DNA of 64,000 nt from Paenibacillus sp. HWE-109 (GCF_022163125.1 NZ_CP091881.1:8076501-8140500), one strand, 5' to 3'. Shown: positions 16,581 through 24,890, counted from the stretch's first letter. Translations and numbers: made by a program. Notes: a model not told the origin generated them from the sequence alone.

Positions 16581-18542
16581 GTGACATGGTGGAGCCTACT
16601 GGGCATTGGTCCAACGGATGATGAGTCCGTAATCAAAAAGGCATATGCGCAAAAGCTGAAAATCTTTCATCCGGAGGAGGACCCGGAAGGGTACCAGAAG
16701 TTGAGAGAGGCCTATGACCGAGCCATCAAATACGCGAAGGCCCAGCGGAAGAAACCAATGGATGTTCCTGCCGGGCTTGATACTCCGATTCCTGAGCCCG
16801 TGCTTGAGTCGGATGACCGCGAGCATGAGCAGGAAGCCGACCGCGAGCCGCTGCTAGATGAGCGAATTCCGCCGCCGCCAAAAGTACGTTTGCAAGATAC
16901 TAGTATCAATCCTGCGCCCAGCATGGCGATGCGGATTAATGATTTTATGGGCCAGTTCGAAGCTTTGTATCAGCACTTTTTCTCACGAATAGATAGCGAG
17001 AAGTGGACGTTATTGTTAAGCTCGGATGTCTTATGGCAGGTGGGGTACAAACAGCAGTTAAATGACAGGGTCATGCAGTTCCTGCAAACTCACCACCATT
17101 TTCCCAAGGACGTCTGGCAGCTGCTGGAAAGCAATTTCCGGTGGCGGGAAGAGAAGGAGTATCTCCTTAGGCGCTTCCCTGAGCGGTTAATCACTTACAT
17201 CTTTAAACAGTTGGATCAGCCATGGGAGCTTCGGTATAGTCATTTTAAAGCGTATGAAGGCGTGGACTACGATAGATTTGTAGATTATCGGGAGCAAGCG
17301 CTTGATGCTTTGATCGTGAATGATCTGAAGCTTGCCGGGAGGTGCATGGCGGAGGCGCATGCGATTTATCCGGACGACCCGGATCTGCTTCGTATGCAGT
17401 GCGAGTATTACTTGCGTATGGGCGACGCCGAGCGGGCGCTTATTGCGTGCAACCAAGCGATCCGAGTCAGCCCCGATGAGTTGGATGGATACTATTACCG
17501 CGCGCAAATCCAATATGGTGCCGAGCACTATCACGACGCTATCGGGGACTGCGAACAGATTCTCTCCCGCAAGCCGGAGAGTTTGCACGCTCTTTGCCTG
17601 CAGGCGAGGTGCTACATGATGCTGGGCGAGATGGAGCACGCCAAAACACTTTATATACAAGTGCTTAATCAAGATCCCTATGATTTCGAAGCAACTACCG
17701 GACTGGCACAAGTCAATGCGCAATTGGCAGAGTCGCTGATGGCTAGATCCGAAAAGCCTGACAAACAGGTTTTAGCCCCCCTATTCAATGAGCTTGGAAA
17801 ACCCGCTTGGATAGGCGCGACGGCTATGTTCCTGCATATTCTGCTGAGAAGAACATGGATCTACGGTTTGTTGCTTGTCATTGGTCTGCTTTTCCTAAAT
17901 GGGACATTGAGTAAGGATAGCGCTCCAATTGCGGAACCAGCAGGACCGAAAGTCATATCCACGACGCAAAGCGCCGTAGAGGTTCAAACACAGGAAGATT
18001 TAAAACGATCTGGGCAACAGAAACAGACCATTATCGTGGGGCTTACGATGGTTAAATGTCCAGATATGTACTCCGATTATATACGGGATGAAAGCAGTGG
18101 AACTACCAAAGCCATTTACCCGGGTTTTAACGAAGTTGAGGGGATAAGTCCGGATTATGGTTATGTATGCTTGGGTTATCTGAACGATAAGACTGTTATT
18201 TTTACAGGAAACATTCATCATTGGTCTGCAGCTTTGTACAAGCCCCCGGTGTTTAAATTAAAGGGCAGGGCTACCGAGATTGCGTCACCAGACATGTTGA
18301 AGGCGGTGGAGAGCAGGATCAGCAACGATTCGAGATTCGATTCCTATCTCGATAACCTGAATGTCGATACGTATATCGAGGCTAGAGATGAAGATGAGCT
18401 GGTTATGACAAATATACCTCCCCCTCTTCCGGAAGAATGGCGGGCACCAAAAGCATTATACGTGTATGCAGGACTTATCTGTTGTATCTTAGCTCTCTTG
18501 ATTCGGGAAATCAGGAGAACATACAGAGCAGTTCAATTCTAA
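16581..18542 (+). CDS. Membrane J-like cochaperone with TPR repeats (Djl-like)
   Basis: This 653-residue protein starts at GTG behind GAGAGGTGG. Residues 1-60 are a J-like domain (WWSLLGIGPTDDESVIKKAYAQKL ... YQKLREAYDRAI) in which the essential HPD reads HPE. About residues 230-375 hold four TPR-like helical pairs. A transmembrane segment lies near 425-442, then an extracytoplasmic region and a second one near 632-648. E. coli djlB/djlC-hscC is the known parallel for HscC-J pairing. It would recruit the adjacent Hsp70 to the membrane. Confidence 0.8.
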   Translation: MTWWSLLGIGPTDDESVIKKAYAQKLKIFHPEEDPEGYQKLREAYDRAIKYAKAQRKKPMDVPAGLDTPIPEPVLESDDREHEQEADREPLLDERIPPPPKVRLQDTSINPAPSMAMRINDFMGQFEALYQHFFSRIDSEKWTLLLSSDVLWQVGYKQQLNDRVMQFLQTHHHFPKDVWQLLESNFRWREEKEYLLRRFPERLITYIFKQLDQPWELRYSHFKAYEGVDYDRFVDYREQALDALIVNDLKLAGRCMAEAHAIYPDDPDLLRMQCEYYLRMGDAERALIACNQAIRVSPDELDGYYYRAQIQYGAEHYHDAIGDCEQILSRKPESLHALCLQARCYMMLGEMEHAKTLYIQVLNQDPYDFEATTGLAQVNAQLAESLMARSEKPDKQVLAPLFNELGKPAWIGATAMFLHILLRRTWIYGLLLVIGLLFLNGTLSKDSAPIAEPAGPKVISTTQSAVEVQTQEDLKRSGQQKQTIIVGLTMVKCPDMYSDYIRDESSGTTKAIYPGFNEVEGISPDYGYVCLGYLNDKTVIFTGNIHHWSAALYKPPVFKLKGRATEIASPDMLKAVESRISNDSRFDSYLDNLNVDTYIEARDEDELVMTNIPPPLPEEWRAPKALYVYAGLICCILALLIREIRRTYRAVQF

Positions 18543-18559
18543 ATGACGGAGCTACATCC

Positions 18560-19237
18560 ATGACGATATGGCAAAACCGCAAGGCAAAGGACAGGCAACT
18601 GTATATGCGGGCACTGACGGCGGTCTGCCTGAAAGGCCGTTTGGCGTATTATTTTACAATGTACAAGTATGGATTCTTGAGGGACTCTATTCTGGCTAAA
18701 AAGCGGTTGACCAACCGATTGAGCGAAGAGTGGCAGATTCATAACGCGCAAGGTTTGAAATCCAAGCTGGGATGGCTGCTTCAAGAAGGAAACAGGCAGT
18801 CGTATCTTGACATCCGTCACCGCTTGTCGGCCCTCTCAGAGACAGACCGGATGGACTATGTCCAATCCTTGCCCAAAAAGCAAAAAGAGACGATCAGGAT
18901 TTCTATTGTCAATTACTACTGCAGGAAGCTGCCCGAAGATGGCATCGCGGCTTATGATTATGCCCAGTATTTGTATTTGTGCCGTGTGGGGATCACGCTT
19001 AGGTACTTGACCAAACAAGAAGGCCTTAATCGTATGCAGCATGTAGCGCAGCTTATCCAGCAATCCTATTCCGGATGGGAAGAGTATGTTGCGGCTTATG
19101 TGGCCGGAAGCCAGTTCGATGCGGCGGAAACCTCCCCGACTTATGTGCAAACGAATCAGGCTTTAATCAAAAAGTGGTTTGCAGCGAAGAACAGTCCATT
19201 TCGCCAACTGGAGTGGCAGATGGATCTTGGTAAGTAG
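18560..19237 (+). CDS. DUF1266 protein of the HscC module
   Basis: This 225-residue protein carries the DUF1266 signature region: YDYAQYLYLCRVGITLRYLTKQEGLNRMQHVAQLIQQ followed by SGWEEYVAAYVAGSQF. The ATG at 18560 has ACGGAG about 9 nt upstream. A longer frame reaching back into the J gene is less likely. E. coli has DUF1266 proteins (YbeR, YbeU) in the hscC/djl region, so the three-gene set is conserved across phyla. The function is unknown; by association it is a client or regulator of HscC. Confidence 0.78.
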   Translation: MTIWQNRKAKDRQLYMRALTAVCLKGRLAYYFTMYKYGFLRDSILAKKRLTNRLSEEWQIHNAQGLKSKLGWLLQEGNRQSYLDIRHRLSALSETDRMDYVQSLPKKQKETIRISIVNYYCRKLPEDGIAAYDYAQYLYLCRVGITLRYLTKQEGLNRMQHVAQLIQQSYSGWEEYVAAYVAGSQFDAAETSPTYVQTNQALIKKWFAAKNSPFRQLEWQMDLGK

Positions 19238-19250
19238 ATGACAAATAATG

Positions 19251-19283
19251 CTCTCCTTCCTGCAACGGAAGGGAGAGTTTTTC
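19251..19283 (+). terminator. Terminator of the HscC operon
   Basis: CTCTCCTTCC pairs with GGAAGGGAGAG with one bulged base, followed by five T. Confidence 0.8.
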
Positions 19284-19451
19284 TTCTTTCGAGACCCTGT
19301 TTAGCATACCGTAATACAGAAAAATGTCGAATTTTACACAATCTTTATCGAGAATTATGTAAAACTTTATCCTTTTTTGCTCAAAATGTTGTAAGATAAA
19401 GTCGACAGCAATTATTTCATAGGTTTTTATGACGATTAAGGGGGATTTCAA

Positions 19452-19802
19452 ATGGGATGGTATTTAAAGGTATTAAAAGATTATGTAGGGTTTTCAGGCA
19501 GAGCACGACGCAAGGAATACTGGATGTTTCTGCTCTTCAATGCGATCGCTAGTACAATTCTAGTCATCTTGGATACAATAATTGGACTGAACTCCGTTTT
19601 ACCTTTGCTGTATTCTTTGGCAGTTCTTTTGCCGTCGCTTGCTGTTTCTTTTCGGAGACTGCATGATACGGGGAGGAGCGCTTGGTGGGTTTTAATTAGT
19701 TTAATCCCATTTATCGGCTCTATTATTCTTATCGTATTCAACTGCCAAGACAGTGAGTCTAATACGAACAAGTATGGTCCTAATCCGAAGCAATTCGCTT
19801 AA
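19452..19802 (+). CDS. DUF805 membrane protein
   Basis: This 116-residue protein has the DUF805 pattern: W-Y-x-x-V-L-x-x-Y-x-GFSGRARRKEYW at the start, the RRLHDTGRSAWW motif near residue 75, and three to four transmembrane segments. It ends with the usual GPNP. The ribosome site AAGGGGGA is close to the ATG. It is the intact twin of the pseudogene at 9165 and shares about 120 nt of upstream sequence with it. The function of the family is unknown. Confidence 0.88.
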   Translation: MGWYLKVLKDYVGFSGRARRKEYWMFLLFNAIASTILVILDTIIGLNSVLPLLYSLAVLLPSLAVSFRRLHDTGRSAWWVLISLIPFIGSIILIVFNCQDSESNTNKYGPNPKQFA

Positions 19803-19819
19803 GGAAACCTGTAAAAGCA

Positions 19820-19860
19820 AAAGAGTGACCTCGAATGGTTCGAGGTCGCTTTTTTTTTTG
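19820..19860 (+). terminator. Terminator of the DUF805 gene
   Basis: AGTGACCTCGA pairs with TCGAGGTCGCT and is followed by ten T. Third member of the terminator family also seen at 6284 and 9383. Confidence 0.85.
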
Positions 19861-19951
19861 CGAGAGTAAGCTTGGATGAGTTCATAAACAGAAATCAGGG
19901 TAATGGGATATTTTCGAGTCATCGATCGTGTTGTATTTAGGAGGCGAATAA

Positions 19952-20467
19952 ATGGAAAACAATTCTTTATTGCGTACGGATAAAGAGTTGGCTGAACTCT
20001 ATCAACGGCATGTCGATCAAGTTTACAGGCTGTGCTATATCTATTTGAAAAATCCCGTTGATGCAGAAGACGCTGTTCAATCTGTATTTTTAAAACTGAT
20101 CAAATCTCAAATGGTCTTCAATGACCACGAACATGAAAAAGCGTGGTTGATAGTAACCACCAGAAATCACTGTAAAGACGTTCTTAAAAATTGGTGGACA
20201 ACCCGTCGTGTGGCTCTAAATGCTTTACCGGAAGTTTCTTCTTGGAATGGTCATGAGCCATCGGGAAAGGTGCTTGCAAGACTGCTTTCACTTCCGGAAA
20301 AGTACAAAACAGTTTTATATCTTTACTATTTCGAGGAGTACTCGGTAAAAGAATTATCAGAGATGTTAGGACACAAAGAAAGCACGATCCAAACACAACT
20401 ATCCAGAGGCCGCAAACGCCTTAAAATTGATTTGGGAGTGAACTATCTTGAGCAACAAAAATATTAA
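19952..20467 (+). CDS. ECF-type RNA polymerase sigma factor
   Basis: This 171-residue protein has sigma region 2 (YQRHVDQVYRLCYIYLKN, DAEDAVQSVFLKLI) and region 4 (LPEKYKTVLYLYYFEEYSVKELSEMLGHKESTIQTQLSRGRKRL). AGGAGG is 8 nt before the ATG. The anti-sigma gene overlaps its end by 20 nt, so the two are translationally coupled. Such pairs respond to cell-envelope signals and usually control their own promoter; the promoter recognised here could not be identified. Confidence 0.92.
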   Translation: MENNSLLRTDKELAELYQRHVDQVYRLCYIYLKNPVDAEDAVQSVFLKLIKSQMVFNDHEHEKAWLIVTTRNHCKDVLKNWWTTRRVALNALPEVSSWNGHEPSGKVLARLLSLPEKYKTVLYLYYFEEYSVKELSEMLGHKESTIQTQLSRGRKRLKIDLGVNYLEQQKY

Positions 20468-21479
20468 TCGGCTGTTCGAAGCCCTTACGCCCACAACCGA
20501 ACAAAAAGAAAAAATGTTTCAGAACATTCTAGCGCAAAGTCAGAACGAAAATACAAGGCGCAGAGGATTTACACCCGTGAAACGCGCAAGATCTGTAGTA
20601 TTGGCAGCTGTGCTGATGGTTTGCTTAACGACAACAGCTTTTGCTGCGGCATATACGGGATTAGATAAAACATTTTTAAAATTTCTTAACCCAGTAAATA
20701 ATGAGCAGGCAGAATATTTATCAAATGGCGCTTATGTGGTTGACAAACAAGTGGCAAACGAGAATGGCTCGCTTACCATTAAGCAAGTTATCGGCGACAG
20801 CAATCTGACCTATATCATAATGAACTTTACTGCGCCAGAAGGCACTGTTTTAAATGCAGCGCGATACCGTTTTGAGGATAACATGATTACGACGGATCAG
20901 GACTATCAGAGTATAGGATTTAAGGTGCTCGACGATGGAAATCCTATTGACAATAAAATTAGCTTGGTCATGAATATTATGACCAAAAATTCAATAGCGG
21001 GCCAAACAGTTCATTTCAAATTCAAAGATTTACAAGCAGCGGATCCGCTTCCAGGGATTTATAAAACGGTCATTCCAGGTTTTTGGGAAACGGCTTTTAA
21101 GCTGGATTTCAAGGAGTACTCTAACCTTTATCAGATAGATCAAAACATTGCCATGTTTGGTTATGGGGCAGTATTAGAAACGATCTCCGTCTCGCCAATT
21201 TCGATTTCTTTAAAGATTCAAAGTAGATCATTGAATGAAATTAACGAAGCCGCCGGTAGATTAAAGGAAATGGGTCAAAATGAATATTCGGATAATTACC
21301 CTATCACGATAAACTATAAAGATGGTACCTCAGAAACAACTAGCATTTTTACTGGATTGCATGTGCTAGATTATCTAAATGACCAAATGCTTACGATCAA
21401 AACTTTTGAAAATGTTATAAATGATAAGGAAATCGCATCTATCGTATTTTTTGAGAAAGAAATTCCCATTAAAAACTGA
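20448..21479 (+). CDS. DUF4179-type membrane anti-sigma factor
   Basis: This 343-residue protein starts at TTG inside the end of the sigma gene with GGGAG upstream. Residues 1-45 are a cytoplasmic anti-sigma-like segment. About 47-66 form one transmembrane helix (SVVLAAVLMVCLTTTAFAAA). The rest is an extracytoplasmic beta-rich domain as in DUF4179 proteins. It should hold the sigma factor at the membrane until a signal arrives outside the cell. Confidence 0.85.
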   Translation: MSNKNINRLFEALTPTTEQKEKMFQNILAQSQNENTRRRGFTPVKRARSVVLAAVLMVCLTTTAFAAAYTGLDKTFLKFLNPVNNEQAEYLSNGAYVVDKQVANENGSLTIKQVIGDSNLTYIIMNFTAPEGTVLNAARYRFEDNMITTDQDYQSIGFKVLDDGNPIDNKISLVMNIMTKNSIAGQTVHFKFKDLQAADPLPGIYKTVIPGFWETAFKLDFKEYSNLYQIDQNIAMFGYGAVLETISVSPISISLKIQSRSLNEINEAAGRLKEMGQNEYSDNYPITINYKDGTSETTSIFTGLHVLDYLNDQMLTIKTFENVINDKEIASIVFFEKEIPIKN

Positions 21480-21524
21480 ATCTCCCTTAAAATTGATTTT
21501 CAGACGGCAAGTGCAATTAAATTA

Positions 21525-21707
21525 ATGCTTCAAAAACTAAATATAAATAATGCCCGAGTACTTATTGATCTTGATAAGCAAACAGTTGAAGCCCAAGATG
21601 ATGATTATTCCGTAGATGATCTTCTTGAGGCAGCTGGGATGTTATCTCCTGAAAGAGGCAAAGAACTGCTCGACGAAGTGAAAAGATCTCGTGAGGAAGA
21701 TCTGTAG
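21525..21707 (+). CDS. Possible small acidic protein
   Basis: A 60-codon frame with a protein-like acidic, helical C-terminus (VDDLLEAAGMLSPERGKELLDEVKRSREEDL). It lacks a ribosome site and continues upstream in the same frame to the stop of the anti-sigma gene, so it may be a fragment. It vaguely resembles antitoxin tails, but no partner is present. Confidence 0.3.
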   Translation: MLQKLNINNARVLIDLDKQTVEAQDDDYSVDDLLEAAGMLSPERGKELLDEVKRSREEDL

Positions 21708-21808
21708 AAGTAACTTCCGAAAATGCCAAGTTAGCCGGAACTATTCGTAGGGATTGCGCATGAGGAACTTACAATTCCTATCATAAAAATCTAGGCTCAA
21801 TTTCCTTT

Positions 21809-21846
21809 AACCTCCCCCGAATTAAGCGGCGGTGGTTTTTTGTTTT
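21809..21846 (+). terminator. Rho-independent terminator
   Basis: AACCTCCCCCG and CGGCGGTGGTT pair (two mismatches), followed by six T. It ends the sigma operon and isolates the following RNA region. Confidence 0.7.
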
Positions 21847-21874
21847 GCCAGTTGCTTGTTCGCAATTTATATCA

Positions 21875-21897
21875 TCGCCATACTTCCACCATGTTCA
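21875..21897 (+). promoter_or_regulatory. 23-nt element shared with the Ro60 locus, copy A
   Basis: The element begins TCGCCATACTT and ends CACCATGTTCA. It matches 58803-58825 at 22 of 23 positions. It lies 26 nt before the first hairpin RNA upstream of the TerD-like gene, the same layout as at the Ro60 locus. It may be a promoter or operator (CATACT could be a -10 with TTGTTC 17 nt upstream) or the start of the transcript. Confidence 0.6.
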
Positions 21898-21923
21898 CCC
21901 CCTCCAAAATATGGGATGATGAC

Positions 21924-21994
21924 GTTACTTCAGGCTATTGCCGTCCTTCCTTCTCCAAACCCTGATCTTAGGGCGGCAGCTTTCCAGAAGTGAC
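21924..21994 (+). ncRNA. Structured RNA hairpin 1 upstream of the TerD-like gene
   Basis: Outer helix GTTACTTC (21924-21931) with GAAGTGAC (21987-21994). Asymmetric internal loop. Inner helix TTGCCGTCC (21938-21946) with GGGCGGCAG (21971-21979). Pyrimidine-rich loop with CTTCCTTCTCC. The two-helix-plus-internal-loop plan resembles the Ro-binding stem of Y RNAs. Hairpin 2 repeats the plan with different paired bases. Confidence 0.6.
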
Positions 21995-21998
21995 AACG

Positions 21999-22063
21999 AA
22001 TCAGGCTATTGCCTCTCTTCCTTCTCAAATCATTGGCGACCTAGAGAGGCAAGTTCCCTGATT
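21999..22063 (+). ncRNA. Structured RNA hairpin 2 upstream of the TerD-like gene
   Basis: Outer helix AATCAGG (21999-22005) with CCTGATT (22057-22063), both perfect. Inner helix TTGCCTCTC (22009-22017) with GAGAGGCAA (22044-22052), also perfect. The loop again carries CTTCCTTCTC. It starts 5 nt after hairpin 1. Shared words (TCAGGCTATTGCC at 21930 and 22001, period 71) plus compensatory changes in the stems point to selected structure. Confidence 0.65.
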
Positions 22064-22097
22064 GAATCATAATCTTAAGAGGAGGCGTTATGCCGCA

Positions 22098-24185
22098 ATG
22101 AGAAATACCATTTATCTAAGAAGAAATAGGAAGATCATGGTGCATCCTGGTCATAACCGTCTTCCTCTGACATACATCGCAACAGCAATGAAAAATGTAG
22201 AGTACTTAGGATTTACCTTTTCGAAAAGGCTGATAGACGTTCTTCAAACGTTGTCGGTTGATGAGTTTCTAGACATGTATCATCCATTGGTGGAGGATTT
22301 GAAGTCGCTCGTAGGGGCGAATGCCGTGTTCCGGCCTATGTATCCCAATTTTCCGCAACAAGTGATGATGGCAAGTGATGCAGAGCTTTATTTGCAAGCG
22401 ATCCATCATTATTTAACGCTGAAATTGCCCGAGCATGCTGCGCTGGAGAGACTGCCCTTATTGGATCAGGTTGATTTGACCATGATTGATTTAGGGAGTT
22501 CGGAAGATTTTGATCAGGTTATTCGGAATCTGATTGGAGCGAACGGTTCGATATCCGAGGCGGATAAGGAAGATGTGGAGTGGGTTATTGCCACTTATGA
22601 GGATTTGAGTACGGTGCTGCCGGACGAGATCCCTTTAAAAGAAAATGTGGGATTCGTCGTAGCCGCGCTTCTTAAATATGAGAAGGCCGACATTAAGCTC
22701 ATCGGAAAATACCTGAAAACGGCAACGGATATCCTGCGATTAGCCGCTGCATTGTCGGATGGGGACGTAAGCCTTGCAACGAATACGCAGTTCCGGAAGT
22801 TCAGACGCCCAGAGAGGCGCTTGCTTTTGGAGTTGTTAGAGGCATGCGGGAACAAGGTTGAGGATATGCTGCGCTACAAAAATCGCTGGATCCGTCTCGG
22901 AGAAATCCTGCATCCTGCTGAATACAAGCATAAGTATGAGGGCTGTAAGGAAGCTTTCGACATCCTGCGCAATAATAAGCCCTATGCAACGTTTGGCGGC
23001 AAAGTTGAGCATGCGCTCCGCCAGATGGATGCAGGTTTGGCAGCCGATCTATTGAAGAATCGCGCTGGCGAGTTCGCCAGACGACTGGATCATTTGCTTA
23101 GGATCAGCGAGTCTGCCCTCCCAATGGTGGCAAAGTTCGCTGCAGTTGCCGCGGATGTGTCAACGCCGGTGCTGCTGCAAGTGATGGCTCATTTTCAGCA
23201 TCGGAATGAAAGGCAGGATCTGCGGACATTTTTCCCAAAAGGAAATGTAGGTAAAGCCGTAGCGATCCAGAACACGCTGCCCGAGATTGAAGCCGAAACG
23301 TGTGAGGCGATTGTGCAAATATGTCAAAGCACGTTAATGAAGCGGTTCTCCGAGCTTCCCTCACTTGGAGACGTTTATGTGGATGAGAGGTTGAGGCGGT
23401 ATGTGATGCCGTTTGCTCAAAGGTCGGCGAGTAAGGCACTGCGTACCCTCGTTCGCGGCAGTCGGCTGGAGATGCCGGAAGGGGACACGATCCGCTTTTT
23501 CTTATGGTGGAAGGAAGGGACTGTTAACGGCAAGCATACAGGAAGAGTGGATATTGACCTCTCGGCTGTGATGTATGATGAGAAATGGCAGTATGTGGAG
23601 CATATCTCCTACACGAATCTGCGCTCCGATCAATATAAGGCTGCTCACAGCGGGGATATTACTTCAGCTCCTCATGGCGCTTGTGAGTTCATCGATATGG
23701 ATATTCCTTCTATTGTGAAATATGGTGGACGCTACATTGTCGCATCGCTGAACTCGTTCACGGAACAGCCTTACTGTGAGCTGCCGGAGTGTTACGCGGG
23801 TTGGATGATGAGGAAGTATCCGAGTTCGGGGGAGATTTTTGAACCTTCGACGGTGCTGGATCGCATCGATCTAGCCGCAGATACGAGGATTGCGATACCA
23901 GTTATTCTGGATTTGGTGGAGCGGGAGATCATTTGGTGCGACTTGGCCCTGAAGAAGCATCCTTACTACTGCAACAATGTCGAGGAGAATCAAAAAGGGA
24001 TGGTCCTGATGGGGAAGGCCATGACTACTTTGAAGAAGCCTACCTTGCATGATTTATTCATGCTGCATGCTATGGCTAGGGGGCAAGTCGTGGAGCGCGC
24101 CGAGTGTGCGCAGACGGTGTTTTCTGTGAATGAAGGGATTACACCTTTTGATATTAGCCGGATTATGGCGGAGTTTATTGCTTGA
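22098..24185 (+). CDS. Large TerD-like protein with possible divergent TROVE region
   Basis: This 695-residue protein starts at the ATG behind AGAGGAGG. An earlier in-frame TTG lies inside an RNA stem. Residues 1-430 are helical; PMYPNFPQQVM ... AELYLQAIHHYLTL recalls the MXAN_6230/SCO0854 family (from memory; no RING cysteines here). About 260-275 read YKNRWIRLGEILHP, similar in pattern and context to the TROVE motif KYNGRGRSYSLGDAIATAHP of the Ro60 protein at 59137. Residues about 480-545 are TerD-like (VDIDLSAVMYD, ISYTNLRS, HSGDITSAPHGACEFIDMDI). Stress or RNA-related function is inferred. Confidence 0.6.
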   Translation: MRNTIYLRRNRKIMVHPGHNRLPLTYIATAMKNVEYLGFTFSKRLIDVLQTLSVDEFLDMYHPLVEDLKSLVGANAVFRPMYPNFPQQVMMASDAELYLQAIHHYLTLKLPEHAALERLPLLDQVDLTMIDLGSSEDFDQVIRNLIGANGSISEADKEDVEWVIATYEDLSTVLPDEIPLKENVGFVVAALLKYEKADIKLIGKYLKTATDILRLAAALSDGDVSLATNTQFRKFRRPERRLLLELLEACGNKVEDMLRYKNRWIRLGEILHPAEYKHKYEGCKEAFDILRNNKPYATFGGKVEHALRQMDAGLAADLLKNRAGEFARRLDHLLRISESALPMVAKFAAVAADVSTPVLLQVMAHFQHRNERQDLRTFFPKGNVGKAVAIQNTLPEIEAETCEAIVQICQSTLMKRFSELPSLGDVYVDERLRRYVMPFAQRSASKALRTLVRGSRLEMPEGDTIRFFLWWKEGTVNGKHTGRVDIDLSAVMYDEKWQYVEHISYTNLRSDQYKAAHSGDITSAPHGACEFIDMDIPSIVKYGGRYIVASLNSFTEQPYCELPECYAGWMMRKYPSSGEIFEPSTVLDRIDLAADTRIAIPVILDLVEREIIWCDLALKKHPYYCNNVEENQKGMVLMGKAMTTLKKPTLHDLFMLHAMARGQVVERAECAQTVFSVNEGITPFDISRIMAEFIA

Positions 24186-24193
24186 AGTGGAAC

Positions 24194-24240
24194 GAAAGAG
24201 GCTGCCTCCTGTGGTTGAAACCTAGGGAGTGGCCTTTTTG
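24194..24240 (+). terminator. Terminator of the TerD-like gene
   Basis: AGGCTGCCTCC pairs with GGGAGTGGCCT around a 17-nt loop, followed by T-rich sequence. Confidence 0.65.
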
Positions 24241-24400
24241 GTCTTTTTGGCGGAGGTGGGCAATTTGGTGGGGGTGGGGGGAATTCTGAGCAAATAAGGT
24301 GTATTGAGATCGTAAGGGTGGGCGCTCAAGGTCGATTGGCCCTGTTGTGGCCGCTCATGATGCAGCTGAGCATCTATGGCAGAGAAAGAGCAAGTAATTG

Positions 24401-24607
24401 GCATTTCGCGGGTGGGTTAAGGTTGAAATTCAGCGTTACGAGAGCGTCTAGGGCTCAAATGGGATTTGTAACGCTGAAAAACAGCCTTATAGATAGAGAA
24501 AGTGATGCGTGAACGGCATTTCAGGTCGGTTAAGGTTGAAATTCAGCGTTACAGAGGCGACTGAGGCTAAAGTGGTAACTGTAAGGCTGAAAAACAACCT
24601 TACGTGC
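24401..24607. repeat. Intergenic repeat pair with AAATTCAGCGTTAC words
   Basis: Two units, about 115 bp apart, each run from GCATTTC through TTAAGGTTGAAATTCAGCGTTAC to a related reverse-complement word (GTAACGCTGAAAAACAGCCTTA in the first). Each unit can form a long hairpin. They belong to the same family as the 113-bp repeats at 13723. No gene is seen. Confidence 0.7.
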
Positions 24608-24650
24608 AGAGCTGAGCAACGCCGAGCCGGCTCACAATTAATCTGTCACT

Positions 24651-24890
24651 CTAACGAACCGAATGATGCTTATAGGTGAGAAAATGGCTTCTTTGGCGAT
24701 CTAACGAACTGAATGATGCTTATAGGTGAGAAAATGGCTACTTTGGCGATCTAACGAACTGAATTGGCGTTATGAGGTACCGTAATGGCAGTTAGGTGAG
24801 CTTTTGATTCGAATAACACATCTATGCTTCGTTAGATTTTCTAGTTGGACCATTTTGAGCAAATAAAGGTTATTGAGTTCGTAAAGAAGC
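24651..24890. repeat. CTAACGAA element, copy 1 (three 50-bp units)
   Basis: CTAACGAA units start at 24651, 24701 and 24751, exactly 50 bp apart. The element ends with the inverted copy TTCGTTAG at 24828-24835, followed by a conserved tail (ATTTTGAGCAAATAAAGG ... GAGTTCGTAA). Copies 2 and 3 at 40970 and 44290 have two units each. A piece of the tail also occurs at 24285-24345. No ORF is conserved, so it is a non-coding mobile or structural repeat. Confidence 0.85.

Noticed and set aside
21875..21897. Sigma-54 promoter in the shared 23-nt element
   Set aside because: The reverse strand shows GG-N10-GC, but it points away from both genes and otherwise matches the consensus poorly.
22062..22097. 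TTG start 12 codons upstream for the TerD-like gene
   Set aside because: It lies inside the 3' arm of RNA hairpin 2 and upstream of the ribosome site, so the ATG at 22098 is preferred.
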